Assembly (NCBI RefSeq): GCF_003386235.1
Contig: NZ_QRDZ01000031.1
Location: forward strand, 1 to 64,000
Direction of reading: 5' to 3'
DNA length: 64,000 bases
From: Cohnella phaseoli
GTDB lineage: Bacteria > Bacillota > Bacilli > Paenibacillales > Paenibacillaceae
Shown here: positions 15,027 to 23,381 of the stretch, piece after piece
Layout: the number at the start of each line of letters is the position of its first letter
Numbering within the stretch: the stretch's first letter is position 1
Translations under genes and position numbers: made by a program
Notes under the pieces: generated by a model
Database searches by the model: none
What the model was told of the DNA's origin: nothing
What the model saw: the letters and a program-made list of their open reading frames with translations, nothing else

Positions 15027-15851
15027 TCATCTGTAGTGCTTCGTTGTCTTAATCAGCGCATCGATCTCCTGCATGCCGGGCATCGCCTCGATATCGCCCG
15101 GTTCGAAGGCGTCCAGACGCGAGATTTCCAGCAGCAGCCGATCCAGCTTCAGCAAAATTTCTTCGTTCATCGCGATCGAATATTTCACAAAATCGAGAAA
15201 CTCGTTCAGCATTTCCGCCCGCATCTGCAGCAGCTCCCTCGGTATTCGCGACGCTTTACGCGAGCCAAATCTCTCGAACTCGGCCTCGTCGAACGCCTGC
15301 AGCCGATTCAAGACGCTTCTGACGTTGCGGTAAAACAACGATTCGACCTCCGCGATGACGGAAGCAAACTTCGCATAGCTCAACTCTCCGGGCTGAAACC
15401 GTTGCGACAACGCCTCGAGCAGCGTTTCCTTCTTCTTGCGGATGCGATCCAGCTGTTCGATCGCGTGATCCATGTCCTCCTCCAGCAGCCGGACCCGTTT
15501 GTAGCGAGACAATGCCGTCGCGAAGTCCTCCTGTGTTTGAAGCTCTCGCAGAGGCGGCGGCTGCTCCTGGGGCTTCTGCAGAATGACGTAGCTTCCCAGC
15601 AGAAGCGCAATAACGCCGGCCAGCGGCAGCGTCACTCCGATCGCCGTCTCCAGCGCGCTCTCGCCGAAGCCGATTCCAAGCAAACCGGGTGAAAGCACAA
15701 CGACGTTCACGATAGAGACGACGGCAATCAATCCGAGCAGCTTGATGAGCTTCGTAAGCCTCCGCCCCCTCTCCGGCCCGTGTCCGAGAACAAAAAAAGC
15801 CGCGGGGTTTCCGCGACAGATTAGGGACAATGAATGTTGTCTCCGGACCAT
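15027..15851 (-). CDS. Membrane-anchored coiled-coil protein, first gene of the TelA/vWA operon (start uncertain)
   Basis: After two hydrophobic helices (LIAVVSIVNVVVLSPGLLGI; VTLPLAGVIALLLGSYVIL), the protein is charged and helical (FATALSRYKRVRLLEEDMDH...LDRIRKKKETLLEAL). It occupies the position of XpaC in related operons but is not clearly homologous to it. The ATG at 15851 is doubtful, because codons about 13-20 encode a strong terminator hairpin (15792-15817). A purine-rich GGAGAGGGGGCGGAGG follows at about codon 26, just before the first helix, although no standard start codon is seen at ideal spacing. A shorter true product beginning near LTKLIKLLGL, perhaps from a rare start codon, is possible. 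Confidence 0.6.
   Translation of the reverse strand: MVRRQHSLSLICRGNPAAFFVLGHGPERGRRLTKLIKLLGLIAVVSIVNVVVLSPGLLGIGFGESALETAIGVTLPLAGVIALLLGSYVILQKPQEQPPPLRELQTQEDFATALSRYKRVRLLEEDMDHAIEQLDRIRKKKETLLEALSQRFQPGELSYAKFASVIAEVESLFYRNVRSVLNRLQAFDEAEFERFGSRKASRIPRELLQMRAEMLNEFLDFVKYSIAMNEEILLKLDRLLLEISRLDAFEPGDIEAMPGMQEIDALIKTTKHYR
15792..15817 (-). terminator. Intrinsic terminator/attenuator in the leader of the TelA operon
   Basis: On the minus strand, TCGCGG-AAAC-CCCGCG is followed by GCTTTTTTT. It lies inside the apparent first codons of the coiled-coil gene and upstream of the purine-rich site before the first transmembrane helix. Either it ends an upstream transcript or it attenuates the operon. 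No known riboswitch core was recognised before it. Confidence 0.65.
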
Positions 15852-15948
15852 TTACTTTATTTTTACGCGCTTGGACTTTGGTTTATGATGGCAAAAGGGG
15901 GGCGTCTTATAAATAGGACATGCGCGATTATAGATAGGAAATACGAAA

Positions 15949-16480
15949 GGGCTGTCCCGTAAGCAGAACAGCTTGAGATGAATCGATACGCAAAGTAAGG
16001 GGGATATACTTCTCGGAGAACTAATCATGGCCCCTAACACTCCCAAAGAATTACCAGTATTATCCGTATAATAATCATCGAAGACGCTTTAGTGACATAC
16101 AACCTTTGATTCTGAGCGGTTTGTACGATTCTTCGAACAAACTTCCGTCATTTGAGCCTGAACCGCGCTGCTTTGTACGATTTTTCGGACAAACTTCCGT
16201 CGTTAAAGCCTGATTCGAGCTGCTTTGTACGATTCTTCGGACAAACTTCCCTGCGTAAACTCATATGTGCAATAGAGCCGCCATAAAAGCTCACTCTCCA
16301 AATAAACAGGAAACAATGCGGGTCATGATTAGCACGGAGACTGCCTCATACGCCCCTGAAATCAACTTTTCACGGATCTCCCCGTTCAGATTTCAGGAGC
16401 GTATAGCAGCGAAAGGAGATCTATCCCCCCTGTATTGATTCATCTTCTATAACAGCTTGATGCGCATATGGGACAGCTCC
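15949..16480. repeat. Dispersed palindromic repeat element, copy C (complete, about 532 bp)
   Basis: The element is bounded by GGGCTGTCCC (15949-15958) and GGGACAGCTCC (16470-16480). The homology between arms extends inward imperfectly for about 70 bases (shared CAGCTTG, GATGAATC, ATAC, GGGGGATA). Inside are CGAAGACGCTTTAGTG, three 52-bp tandem units, GGGTCATGATTA (16319-16331), and the inverted repeat ATACGCCCCTGAAATC / GATTTCAGGAGCGTAT (16348-16363 and 16389-16404). There is no open frame of note, so this is a non-autonomous element or structured repeat. The region 15852-15948 shows nothing else convincing. Confidence 0.75.
16110..16260. repeat. 52-bp tandem repeat, three units
   Basis: TTTGTACGA recurs at 16120, 16172 and 16224, each time followed by TT(C/T)TTCG(G/A)ACAAACTTCC, giving a period of 52 bases. 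The same three-unit array appears in reverse orientation at about 170-300. Units contain the short complementary pair TTTGT...ACAAA, so each could fold into a small hairpin. Confidence 0.75.
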
Positions 16481-16496
16481 TGACAGCTCCTGCCTG

Positions 16497-19400
16497 TTAC
16501 TGGAGCAGCTTCAAACGAAGCGTACGAATCTCGAACGGAGCGAACGACAGCTTGGCCGTATCGGTATTTTCGCCGATCGTCGCCAAGTTGTTTTCCATCA
16601 GATCGACTTCGTCGATGGCCGCATACCCCTTGCCGAACGACAGAGTCGCCTCGGCTCGCATACCCGATGTCTCGTACAGACGCAAGATCAGATCGTCGGA
16701 ATCCTCGGCCTTCTTGACCGCCTCCAGCATAACGTTCGGGGAATCGATGCCGACGAACGAATGCTGCAGCGCGGCCGCCGCTTGCTGCGCCTTAGACTCT
16801 CCCGCCTCGAATACGGTTAGCGGAGAATTTAGCTCGTAGCCTTTCCGGTACGTCTGCGCCGCGACATAATCGCCGGCATGCGGATACAGCGCATAGACGA
16901 ACCGATGAACCGCCCTGTCGGCAAGCGGATCGGGATACGACGGGCTGCGCAACAGATGGATGTCCAGAATGTGCCCCAGCGCGCTGTAGCCGTATTTGGA
17001 ATCGTTCAACAGCGAGACGCCGTAGTCCGGCTGCGACAGATCGATGTACTGATGCGCGCAAATTTCGTCCTTGGCAAAATCTTGTCTCGTATTGCGATGC
17101 GTCTGGCGCTGCAGATTGCCGAACTGAATTTCGCAATTGACCTGGTCGGCGCGCACATCGACCGGGAACGAAGCCCGCAGCATTTTCTCCGATTCCCGCC
17201 AATCCGCTTCCGTCTCGAACCGAACGACTCGTTCGCCCGCATGCAGAACGATTTTCTGCGTCAGCGTCGACTCCCCGAAACGGAACCGCTGCTCTACGAC
17301 CGCCTTGGCGCCGTCCGCATAGGCGGCGACCGACTCTCGCGTCATGGTGCCGGCAGCGGCTTGGCGATAATTGCGATCGAAATCCCAGGCGTCTCCGCGG
17401 TCGTAATAGACGGTCAGCACGTTGGCCCGTTCGCCCGCGGCCACTGTCTCCCGGCCGATCTGCTTGTCGTAAAGCGATACGATGCTACCGTCGGAATCGA
17501 GCTTAACGCAGACAAACTCGTTCTCCAGGCTACTCTCGGTCGCGGTCGGTTCGGCTGTATTCGCGTCCCGTGCCGCACGCTCCAGCGACGTCACGCTCAT
17601 GGACGGAACCGTTACGCGATACTCCCGATCGTTCCAGACGACCCACTCCTGCCGCTCCCAAGGCAGCGAGTTAGCAACGAACGCTTCACCCGCCTTCAGG
17701 CCCGCGGCGGCGGCAGCCGCGGCATAAGCCTCTTCTGTCAGCTTCTGCGCTCGCTCGTACAGCGCCGCATAGCGCTCCAGCGATTCGTCGTACACTCTGC
17801 CGATCGACGAACCTGGCAGAATATCATGGAACTGATAGAGCAGCACTTCCTTCCAGATCGTCTCCAGCTCGGCCTGAGGATAGACGGACGGCGCTGCCCC
17901 GCACGAAATTGCCAGCGACGCCGCGAATTCGACTTCTCGCAGCGCTTTCTCCAGCTTGCGGTTGTACCACTTATTGCGTCCTTGCGACGTCAGCGTTCCT
18001 TGATGCTTCTCCAGATACAGCTCTCCGCGCCAAGTCTCGAACCGCTCCAGCTCGCGCTCCAGCTTACGGAAGAAATCGATGGAAGGCTCCTGAACGACCG
18101 GCACGAGACTTTGCAGATTGCGCAGACGCTCCAACCGTTCCAGATGCTCCTCGCCCGGCCCGCCTCCGCCGTCGCCGATACCAAACAGCATGAGCGCATG
18201 CTCGGAGACGCCGCTATCCATATACTCCCGTTCGATTTTCGCCAGCGAGCGCGGCGCCGCCGGACTGTTGTACGTGTCTTCGGGCGGAAGATGAGTCAGC
18301 ACCTTCGTACCGTCGATCCCCTCCCACAGGAAGCTGTGGTGCGGGTGATCGGTGTACACGCTCCAGCTCAGCTTCTGAGTCATTACATAATCGACGCCGG
18401 ATTTCTTGAGCAGCTGCGGCAGACTGGCGCTGTAGCCGAAAATGTCCGGAACCCACAGCACGCGAACCTCCTCGCCGAATTCCTGCTTAAAGAACCGTTT
18501 GCCGTACAAAATTTGCCGTACAAGCGCCTCTCCGCCCGATACGTTGGAATCGGGTTCGACCCACATCGCTCCTTGAACTTCCCAGCGGCCTTCTGCGATT
18601 TTATCCTTAATCTGTCCGTACAGCTTCGGATAATGCTCCTTCATCCACTGGTACAGCTGCGGCTGGCTCGCCCCGAATACATAGTCCGGATATTTCTCCA
18701 TATTTCTAAGCACCGTGGAAAATGTTCTGGCCCCTTTGCGAATCGTCTCCCGAATCGGCCACAGCCAAGCGAGGTCGATATGCGCATGTCCGACGGCGCT
18801 GACCGTCACGTCAGGATCTCCGCCCTTCTTATCAAGCTCGGGACGCAGCAGCTCCCGCGCGGCTTCAACGGCGCCGTCGTCGAATCGTTCCAGCACGTAA
18901 GAAGCCTCATACAGCTTGTGCAGCAGCCGGGAACGGCGCGCGCTTGCCTCCGGCAGCTGTTGGGCCAGCTCCAACAGCACCTCGTAATCGTAATAAAGAC
19001 GGCGCGTCTCTTCGCGGCAGATCGCGATGTCCGCTTCCTTCAACGTACCGCTGCGGTAACGGCCGAACAGGTCGTTGCAGCCGGCGTCCGCCCACAGGTC
19101 CACCACTTCCCCGCCCTGAGCGCGATCGGCTACGTCGACCACCCTTTTGCCCGGCAGACCCAATGAATAATCGAACTCCGAGTTGATATTGGTCAACCCT
19201 TGAAACGGCGCTCCGTCCTCATCCACAAGACACAGCTCTCCGTTCACGTCGATCAGCAGCACGACTTTGCAGCCTGCTGCACTAGCGGGAACGGAGCCGA
19301 CAAAGCGGAACCACGCGCAATCCCACAGGTCGCCCCACTTGTCTCCCGACCGAAGAGCCAGCGGCTCTCCGGATGTTCTCTCCTCATAAGGGACCGGCTC

Positions 19401-19517
19401 TTTCGTTCTCCATGCGTTAACTTCAAGGGAGGCAACCTTCAAGTAGATATGATCGCGAATCTTCTCCAGCGTGTGTTTGGCTCGGTCCAACATAATTGCC
19501 GACGTTTCGTAGGGCAT
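16497..19517 (-). CDS. Alpha-mannosidase, glycoside hydrolase family 38
   Basis: Hydrolyses alpha-mannosidic linkages from oligosaccharides; probably cytoplasmic, since no signal peptide is present. The 1006-residue length is typical. The catalytic domain starts near residue 240 with the zinc-binding GHAHIDLAWLW (H244, H246, D248). The nucleophile aspartate is D358 in VPDIFGY, followed by the family block FLWEGIDGTKVLTH. The C-terminal beta domains carry ENEFVCVKLDSDGSI and YDRGDAWDF. The gene is divergent from a GntR/LacI-type regulator (19703) with a shared operator-like region, so sugar-responsive repression is inferred. No sugar transport genes are adjacent. Confidence 0.95.
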   Translation of the reverse strand: MPYETSAIMLDRAKHTLEKIRDHIYLKVASLEVNAWRTKEPVPYEERTSGEPLALRSGDKWGDLWDCAWFRFVGSVPASAAGCKVVLLIDVNGELCLVDEDGAPFQGLTNINSEFDYSLGLPGKRVVDVADRAQGGEVVDLWADAGCNDLFGRYRSGTLKEADIAICREETRRLYYDYEVLLELAQQLPEASARRSRLLHKLYEASYVLERFDDGAVEAARELLRPELDKKGGDPDVTVSAVGHAHIDLAWLWPIRETIRKGARTFSTVLRNMEKYPDYVFGASQPQLYQWMKEHYPKLYGQIKDKIAEGRWEVQGAMWVEPDSNVSGGEALVRQILYGKRFFKQEFGEEVRVLWVPDIFGYSASLPQLLKKSGVDYVMTQKLSWSVYTDHPHHSFLWEGIDGTKVLTHLPPEDTYNSPAAPRSLAKIEREYMDSGVSEHALMLFGIGDGGGGPGEEHLERLERLRNLQSLVPVVQEPSIDFFRKLERELERFETWRGELYLEKHQGTLTSQGRNKWYNRKLEKALREVEFAASLAISCGAAPSVYPQAELETIWKEVLLYQFHDILPGSSIGRVYDESLERYAALYERAQKLTEEAYAAAAAAAGLKAGEAFVANSLPWERQEWVVWNDREYRVTVPSMSVTSLERAARDANTAEPTATESSLENEFVCVKLDSDGSIVSLYDKQIGRETVAAGERANVLTVYYDRGDAWDFDRNYRQAAAGTMTRESVAAYADGAKAVVEQRFRFGESTLTQKIVLHAGERVVRFETEADWRESEKMLRASFPVDVRADQVNCEIQFGNLQRQTHRNTRQDFAKDEICAHQYIDLSQPDYGVSLLNDSKYGYSALGHILDIHLLRSPSYPDPLADRAVHRFVYALYPHAGDYVAAQTYRKGYELNSPLTVFEAGESKAQQAAAALQHSFVGIDSPNVMLEAVKKAEDSDDLILRLYETSGMRAEATLSFGKGYAAIDEVDLMENNLATIGENTDTAKLSFAPFEIRTLRLKLLQ

Positions 19518-19554
19518 CTGTTTCTCTCCTTATCGTCATAGGGCTTTTGCAACG

Positions 19555-19583
19555 AATATACCATTGCGAAATGACATATTCAA
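19555..19583 (-). promoter_or_regulatory. Sigma-A promoter of the alpha-mannosidase gene
   Basis: On the minus strand, TTGAAT (19583-19578) and TATATT (19560-19555) are separated by exactly 17 bases. The ATG at 19517, with AAGGAGAG upstream, follows about 38 bases later. One half of the inverted repeat ATGACAT/ATGTCAT lies in the spacer. Confidence 0.7.
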
Positions 19584-19606
19584 TATATGAATTATTTTTA
19601 TGTCAT
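19571..19606. promoter_or_regulatory. Putative operator between the mannosidase and its regulator
   Basis: ATGACAT (19571-19577) and ATGTCAT (19600-19606) form an inverted repeat over an AT-rich centre that also holds ATTCAATATATGAAT. It overlaps the mannosidase promoter, as a repressor site would. A -10-like TATAAT (19663-19668) with a weak TCGCTT upstream probably serves the regulator gene on the plus strand. Confidence 0.45.
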
Positions 19607-19702
19607 TTATATCATTCACTTCAAAACCCTAATATAGCTATCGCTTAAACAACAGGATTTGATATAATAGCTATACACTTTGACTTATAGGAGAGCGGGA
19701 AA

Positions 19703-20902
19703 ATGAACAACGAGCGGCAGCCGCTTTACGTGCAAATCCAAAATCATTTTAAGCGGCTAATTGGCGATGGTGGGCTGCGGACAGGCGACAAAATTCCGAC
19801 CGAGCACGAGTTGATGGCAGCTTTCAACGTCAGCAGAATTACGGTGGCGAACGCGCTGTCGCAGTTGGCTAAGGAAGGCTGGATTCACCGGATTCCGGGG
19901 AAGGGCAGTTATGTTGGGCGTGACCTCTCCGGCTCCGCCGAGACGGTTCAATTCGAGACCGTTCAACACGAAAAAATGAGCAACGACGAACAACCCGGTT
20001 CTCCCCCATCCCAGCATACGGAAGCCGTTGCAGCGTCCGGGAAAATGATCGGGTTCGTCGTACCTTCCATAAACGACTTCTTTGCACTGCGTCTCATCCG
20101 GGGAATAAACAGCGTGCTTGGCGGTACGCCTTACTACTTGAACATCGTGCTGACGAACGAGTCCGAGGAACGGGAAAGGGAGGCGATCTCCGAGCTGCTT
20201 CGGATGGGCGCGGCCGGGCTGATCATCTTCCCGATCGATGCGACGACGTATAACGAGGAAATTTTAGCGCTGAAGGTAAACCGGTTTCCGTTCGTGCTGA
20301 TCGATCGCTACCTGCGCGGGGTGGAGACGCATTTCGTCTGCTCCGACAGCAGCCAGGGCGCGGAGCTTGCCGTCAGCCATCTGTGGGAGCTCGGGCATCG
20401 CGATATTGCAGTCTGCTCGGATTCTCCGCTGCAGACCGTTACGGTGCAGGACCGAATTGCCGGCTATATGGACGCATTAAAGCGAAGGGGCGCCCTGATC
20501 AACCCCGCGATGTTGCTGACCGATTTTACGCTCAATGCGCAAGACGTTGAGGATGGCGCGCACATGATTCACCGCTATATCGGCAGCCGTTTGGCGACCG
20601 CCTATATTACGCTCAACTCCACGCTTGGCACTCGCCTTGCCGCTGTCGCCGAATTTCTGAACATGAGCGTGCCGGGCGACCTCTCTATCGTTACCTTCGA
20701 CGATCCGTCGCCAGGACTGGACAATTGGGCGCGTTTCACCCATATCGCACAATCCGAAGAAGAAATCGGCCGACAGGCGACGGGCATTCTGCTTGACGCC
20801 CTGAGCGAAAACTTCAACGATTACCGTCAGATTGTGTTGGAGCCCCGCCTCATCGCAGGCCGGACTACGGGACCGCTAGCCGAAAAAGAAACCCGATTGT
20901 AA
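19703..20902 (+). CDS. GntR-type DNA-binding domain with LacI-type sugar-binding domain (AraR-like regulator)
   Basis: The 399-residue protein has a GntR winged helix-turn-helix at residues 1-70 (PLYVQIQNHFKRLI, TEHELMAAFNVSRITVANALSQLAKEGWI). From about 110 a LacI/periplasmic-binding fold follows (IGFVVPSINDFFALRLIRGI, VCSDSSQGAELAVSHLWELGHRDIAV, LSIVTFDDPSP). This is the AraR architecture, a repressor released by a sugar. It is divergent from the GH38 gene, the likely target. ATG with GGAGAGCGGG upstream. The ligand is not predictable; a mannose-derived sugar is a guess from context. An 18-bp bidirectional terminator overlaps its last codons. Confidence 0.88.
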   Translation: MNNERQPLYVQIQNHFKRLIGDGGLRTGDKIPTEHELMAAFNVSRITVANALSQLAKEGWIHRIPGKGSYVGRDLSGSAETVQFETVQHEKMSNDEQPGSPPSQHTEAVAASGKMIGFVVPSINDFFALRLIRGINSVLGGTPYYLNIVLTNESEEREREAISELLRMGAAGLIIFPIDATTYNEEILALKVNRFPFVLIDRYLRGVETHFVCSDSSQGAELAVSHLWELGHRDIAVCSDSPLQTVTVQDRIAGYMDALKRRGALINPAMLLTDFTLNAQDVEDGAHMIHRYIGSRLATAYITLNSTLGTRLAAVAEFLNMSVPGDLSIVTFDDPSPGLDNWARFTHIAQSEEEIGRQATGILLDALSENFNDYRQIVLEPRLIAGRTTGPLAEKETRL

Positions 20903-20936
20903 GTCAGAGCGCGAACTCGACTTACAATCGGGTTTC
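20888..20936. terminator. Bidirectional terminator between convergent genes
   Basis: GAAACCCGATTGTAAGTC (20888-20905) and GACTTACAATCGGGTTTC (20919-20936) form an 18-bp perfect stem with a 13-base loop. It overlaps the last codons of the GntR-type gene and ends just before the bshB2 stop codon. Short T/A runs flank it on both sides. Confidence 0.8.
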
Positions 20937-20938
20937 CT

Positions 20939-21595
20939 TTAATTAAAACGATACGTCCAAAATCTCTCTGTGCCGAAGCGCTGCTGGATTTCCTCGTCGT
21001 CCAGCGCCTTCTTGCCTAACAGCTCCGCAGCTTGAAACTGCGAACGATGCGCTTGGATGGAAGCCAGTTTCGGTTCGAGATATTGTTTAATGTCATTAAC
21101 AATGTCCGGCTTACCTATCGCTTGCTCGTGATTATTGGCGAAAGCGATGCAGCGAACCTCCGGCCTGCGCGCCTTGTCCAAACCGCCGATCGTGCGAACG
21201 ACCGCCGCTCCGGTTGCATCATGATCGGGGTGTACGCTGTAGCCGGGATAAAACGTATAGACGAGCTCGGGCTGCAGTTCGTCTACCAGCGCCCGGATTT
21301 CCCGGTCCAACCGTTCCTGATCTTCGAACTCGATCGTTTTGTCATGAAAGCCGAGCAGACGCAGATCCTGAATGCCGATTACCCGGCACGATTGCTCCAG
21401 CTCCTTCTTCCGCACCTCCGGCAGCGTCACTCGATTGGCGAACGGCGGAACGCCCATATTTCTTCCCATTTCGCCCAGTGTCAGACAAGCGTAAGTGATC
21501 TGCGCGCCTTCCTGTACATGCTTTGCAAGAGTGCCTGACAGCCCGAACGCTTCATCGTCCGGATGCGGCAATATAACCAATATATGGCGAGTCAT
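20939..21595 (-). CDS. bshB2: Bacillithiol biosynthesis deacetylase BshB2
   Basis: Removes the acetyl group from GlcNAc-malate in bacillithiol synthesis, or from bacillithiol conjugates; zinc-dependent PIG-L/LmbE family, cytoplasmic. The 218-residue protein shows the metal-binding PHPDDEAFG (about residues 11-19), the catalytic region CLTLGEMGRN, and HPDHDATG (about 122-129) supplying the third ligand. It follows a DUF1806 gene (yojF) on the same strand with 25 bases between; yojF-bshB2 is the known Bacillus pair. It ends at a shared bidirectional terminator. Confidence 0.92.
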   Translation of the reverse strand: MTRHILVILPHPDDEAFGLSGTLAKHVQEGAQITYACLTLGEMGRNMGVPPFANRVTLPEVRKKELEQSCRVIGIQDLRLLGFHDKTIEFEDQERLDREIRALVDELQPELVYTFYPGYSVHPDHDATGAAVVRTIGGLDKARRPEVRCIAFANNHEQAIGKPDIVNDIKQYLEPKLASIQAHRSQFQAAELLGKKALDDEEIQQRFGTERFWTYRFN

Positions 21596-21620
21596 TTAGC
21601 TCTCTCATCTCCTCTTCCTT

Positions 21621-21965
21621 TTAAAAGGGCTCCAGGCTAAGCTGCAGCGCGACAACCAGCTTGCCTTGGCTGTCGTGTCCGGCAAGGATCAGCCGTTCCT
21701 GTTCCGTCTCTTCATAATGGGTCAGCCCTTCCGAATACACCCAACCTTGAACCGTCTTGAGGCCGACGCGGTACGGACCTTCGCCGGAGATCGATCCTTG
21801 GCTGTACCGCACGCCCGCATTCGTCACGAACGTCGCCGCCGGATGCTTGGAACTGTCAAAATGAGCCGCATATGCGCCGCTCGTCATCTCCAAATGAAGA
21901 TATAGCTCCCGCTCCTTAAGCCGGTCAATCATCGTCTGAACAATCGATTTATCAATGAGTTGCAT
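21621..21965 (-). CDS. yojF: YojF family protein (DUF1806)
   Basis: The 114-residue protein matches the YojF/DUF1806 pattern: YLHLEMTSGAYA, FVTNAGVRYSQGSISGEGPYRVGLK, GWVYSEGLTHYE and the closing VALQLSLEPF. Function is unknown; it is consistently encoded next to bshB2, as here, suggesting a role alongside the bacillithiol deacetylase. Cytoplasmic, no membrane segment. The gap 21966-22082 holds no gene. Confidence 0.88.
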   Translation of the reverse strand: MQLIDKSIVQTMIDRLKERELYLHLEMTSGAYAAHFDSSKHPAATFVTNAGVRYSQGSISGEGPYRVGLKTVQGWVYSEGLTHYEETEQERLILAGHDSQGKLVVALQLSLEPF

Positions 21966-22082
21966 CTTCTACCTCCGCTAAAAGCGTCTTGGATGAACTC
22001 ATTTTAACACACTCCCGTCCTCCATCAAGTATTCTGTTGTAAAATTTATTACAGTTAATTGCTTCGCATCGGCACAAAGCGC

Positions 22083-22124
22083 AAAAAACCGCCCACCGGT
22101 CATCCGAAGACGACGGGGACGGTT
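22083..22124 (-). terminator. Rho-independent terminator of the chitinase gene
   Basis: On the minus strand, AACCGTCCCCGTCGTC-TTCG-GATGACCGGTGGGCGGTT is a long stem with a UUCG tetraloop, followed by TTTTTT. It begins ten bases after the chitinase stop codon. Confidence 0.85.
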
Positions 22125-22133
22125 TCCGTACAG

Positions 22134-23381
22134 TTAGAACGGCTCCATGCCGAGCGTATTTACTTTCTCTCCGGTAATATCTACGCCCATCGCTTGCGTA
22201 ATATCGCGATAGTGCCCTGCGCGGCGCTTGACCGAACTGCCTTCGGTTTCGCCTAAATTCGCTTCCAGGCCGTTAAGCACCATAATCGTAACGCCAAAGC
22301 CGCGCATCCCCAAACCCTTGGCCATATCGGCTTTCGTCGGTTTCCATTTGTTCACGATCACGTCGTGAGCCGAAGGCTTCGGCGCTTGCGGCGTCATCCA
22401 GAACAAAATGGCTGTCATATAGCCTACCTTGCCGTCCTGGGCAACGATCTCCGGCTTGCTAAGCAACACGCTCTTGTCGCCGTAGATGATGGAGCTGAAC
22501 AGCCCGTAGTTGAAGTTCCAGCTCAGCATGATCGGTCCGCGTCCGTAATACCGTTTATCCTTCGCTCCGGGGTACAGCTCGGCGCTGTTCTCGTCAACGA
22601 ACGGATCCAGATTGACTCCCGTGCGGCCGGCGATATTTTCGTTCCAGAACAGCCCCCATTTCAGTTCGCCGCCCGGCGCGGTCGCCCAACCTCCTCCGGT
22701 CTCGTGCGACAGGTTAGCCAGGAACGCGGCCAGCTCGCGCTTGCGGTCCTTCTTGAAGCCCTCCTTCAAAAAGGTGCCGAAATCGACGATGACGGTTTCG
22801 ATCTCCTTCTTCCGGTTGTCCACGGAATCGAAGTCTGCGGAACGCGAGACGAGCGTTTCGATCCGTGCGTCCTTGTCGAAGCGAATGACTTCCTGCGAAC
22901 CTGGATTGCCTTTGCGGGAATGGATTTTCAGCTTCAGATTCGCGACCTCGACAACGGCCTCGATCAGATTATTGTAAGAGAAGTAGTCCGTTTGATCCTC
23001 TTTGAAGTATTCCTTGCCCTTAGCGACCTCGAACCATTGCTTCGACCCGAGGCGATACGGAAACAGCTCCTCGAACGCTTGCTCCGGAAGCAGCGTCTTC
23101 ACCGCGTCAACCGCCTTCTCGGGGCTATATTCGGGATCGATGCCGTCCCACTGGACTTCGATTTCCTTGCGAGTCAGAAAACGATTTTCCCCGACGGACA
23201 GCGCACTGCCTGTGTAAACGCCTACATTTTTGCCGTTGGATAGCTTTTCGGCAGCAGGCGCAGCCGCTCCTTTGTCCCCCGCCGCCATGGCGAACGGCGA
23301 GGCCGCCAAAGTCAACGCCAACGTGAGCGCCAGCGTTCTGCAGAGCATACTTCCGGATACTTTGCGTTTGGACACAAACAT
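22134..23381 (-). CDS. Secreted chitinase, glycoside hydrolase family 19
   Basis: Endo-cleaves chitin with inversion; secreted. A signal peptide is clear at the N-terminus (LCRTLALTLALTLAASPFAMA). A linker and a roughly 170-residue extension precede the GH19 domain. The catalytic glutamate lies in NLSHETGGGW, followed by YYGRGPIMLSWNFNYG, the family's best-known block, and VLNGLEANLG. About 415 residues. Start choice is open: ATG at 23381 or GTG at 23375, both behind GAGAGGGG; a TTG at 23393 lies within the SD and is unlikely. An 8-bp inverted repeat, ATCGGATA/TATCCGAT (23395-23426), forms a hairpin in the leader just before the SD. Confidence 0.92.
   Translation of the reverse strand: MFVSKRKVSGSMLCRTLALTLALTLAASPFAMAAGDKGAAAPAAEKLSNGKNVGVYTGSALSVGENRFLTRKEIEVQWDGIDPEYSPEKAVDAVKTLLPEQAFEELFPYRLGSKQWFEVAKGKEYFKEDQTDYFSYNNLIEAVVEVANLKLKIHSRKGNPGSQEVIRFDKDARIETLVSRSADFDSVDNRKKEIETVIVDFGTFLKEGFKKDRKRELAAFLANLSHETGGGWATAPGGELKWGLFWNENIAGRTGVNLDPFVDENSAELYPGAKDKRYYGRGPIMLSWNFNYGLFSSIIYGDKSVLLSKPEIVAQDGKVGYMTAILFWMTPQAPKPSAHDVIVNKWKPTKADMAKGLGMRGFGVTIMVLNGLEANLGETEGSSVKRRAGHYRDITQAMGVDITGEKVNTLGMEPF

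Noticed and set aside
15027-15851. Firm assignment of this gene as xpaC
   Set aside because: Position next to telA fits, but the visible sequence does not show XpaC-specific motifs I could identify; left as membrane coiled-coil protein.
16110-16260. Regularly spaced repeats resembling a CRISPR array
   Set aside because: The units are 52 bp with no conserved-repeat/unique-spacer alternation; similarity runs through the whole unit, only three copies exist, and no cas gene is nearby. The same array occurs within another copy of a dispersed element.
16878-19166. Long open frame on the plus strand opposite the alpha-mannosidase
   Set aside because: Arg/Leu/Gln-rich translation without motifs, no ribosome binding site, antisense to a well-supported GH38 gene; an effect of codon bias in GC-rich DNA. 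Similar antisense frames opposite metE (8472-9812), the ThrRS gene (27794-29305), the CNNM gene (32830-34065), the Cu ATPase (43931-45301) and the class II aldolase (59187-60206) were rejected for the same reason.
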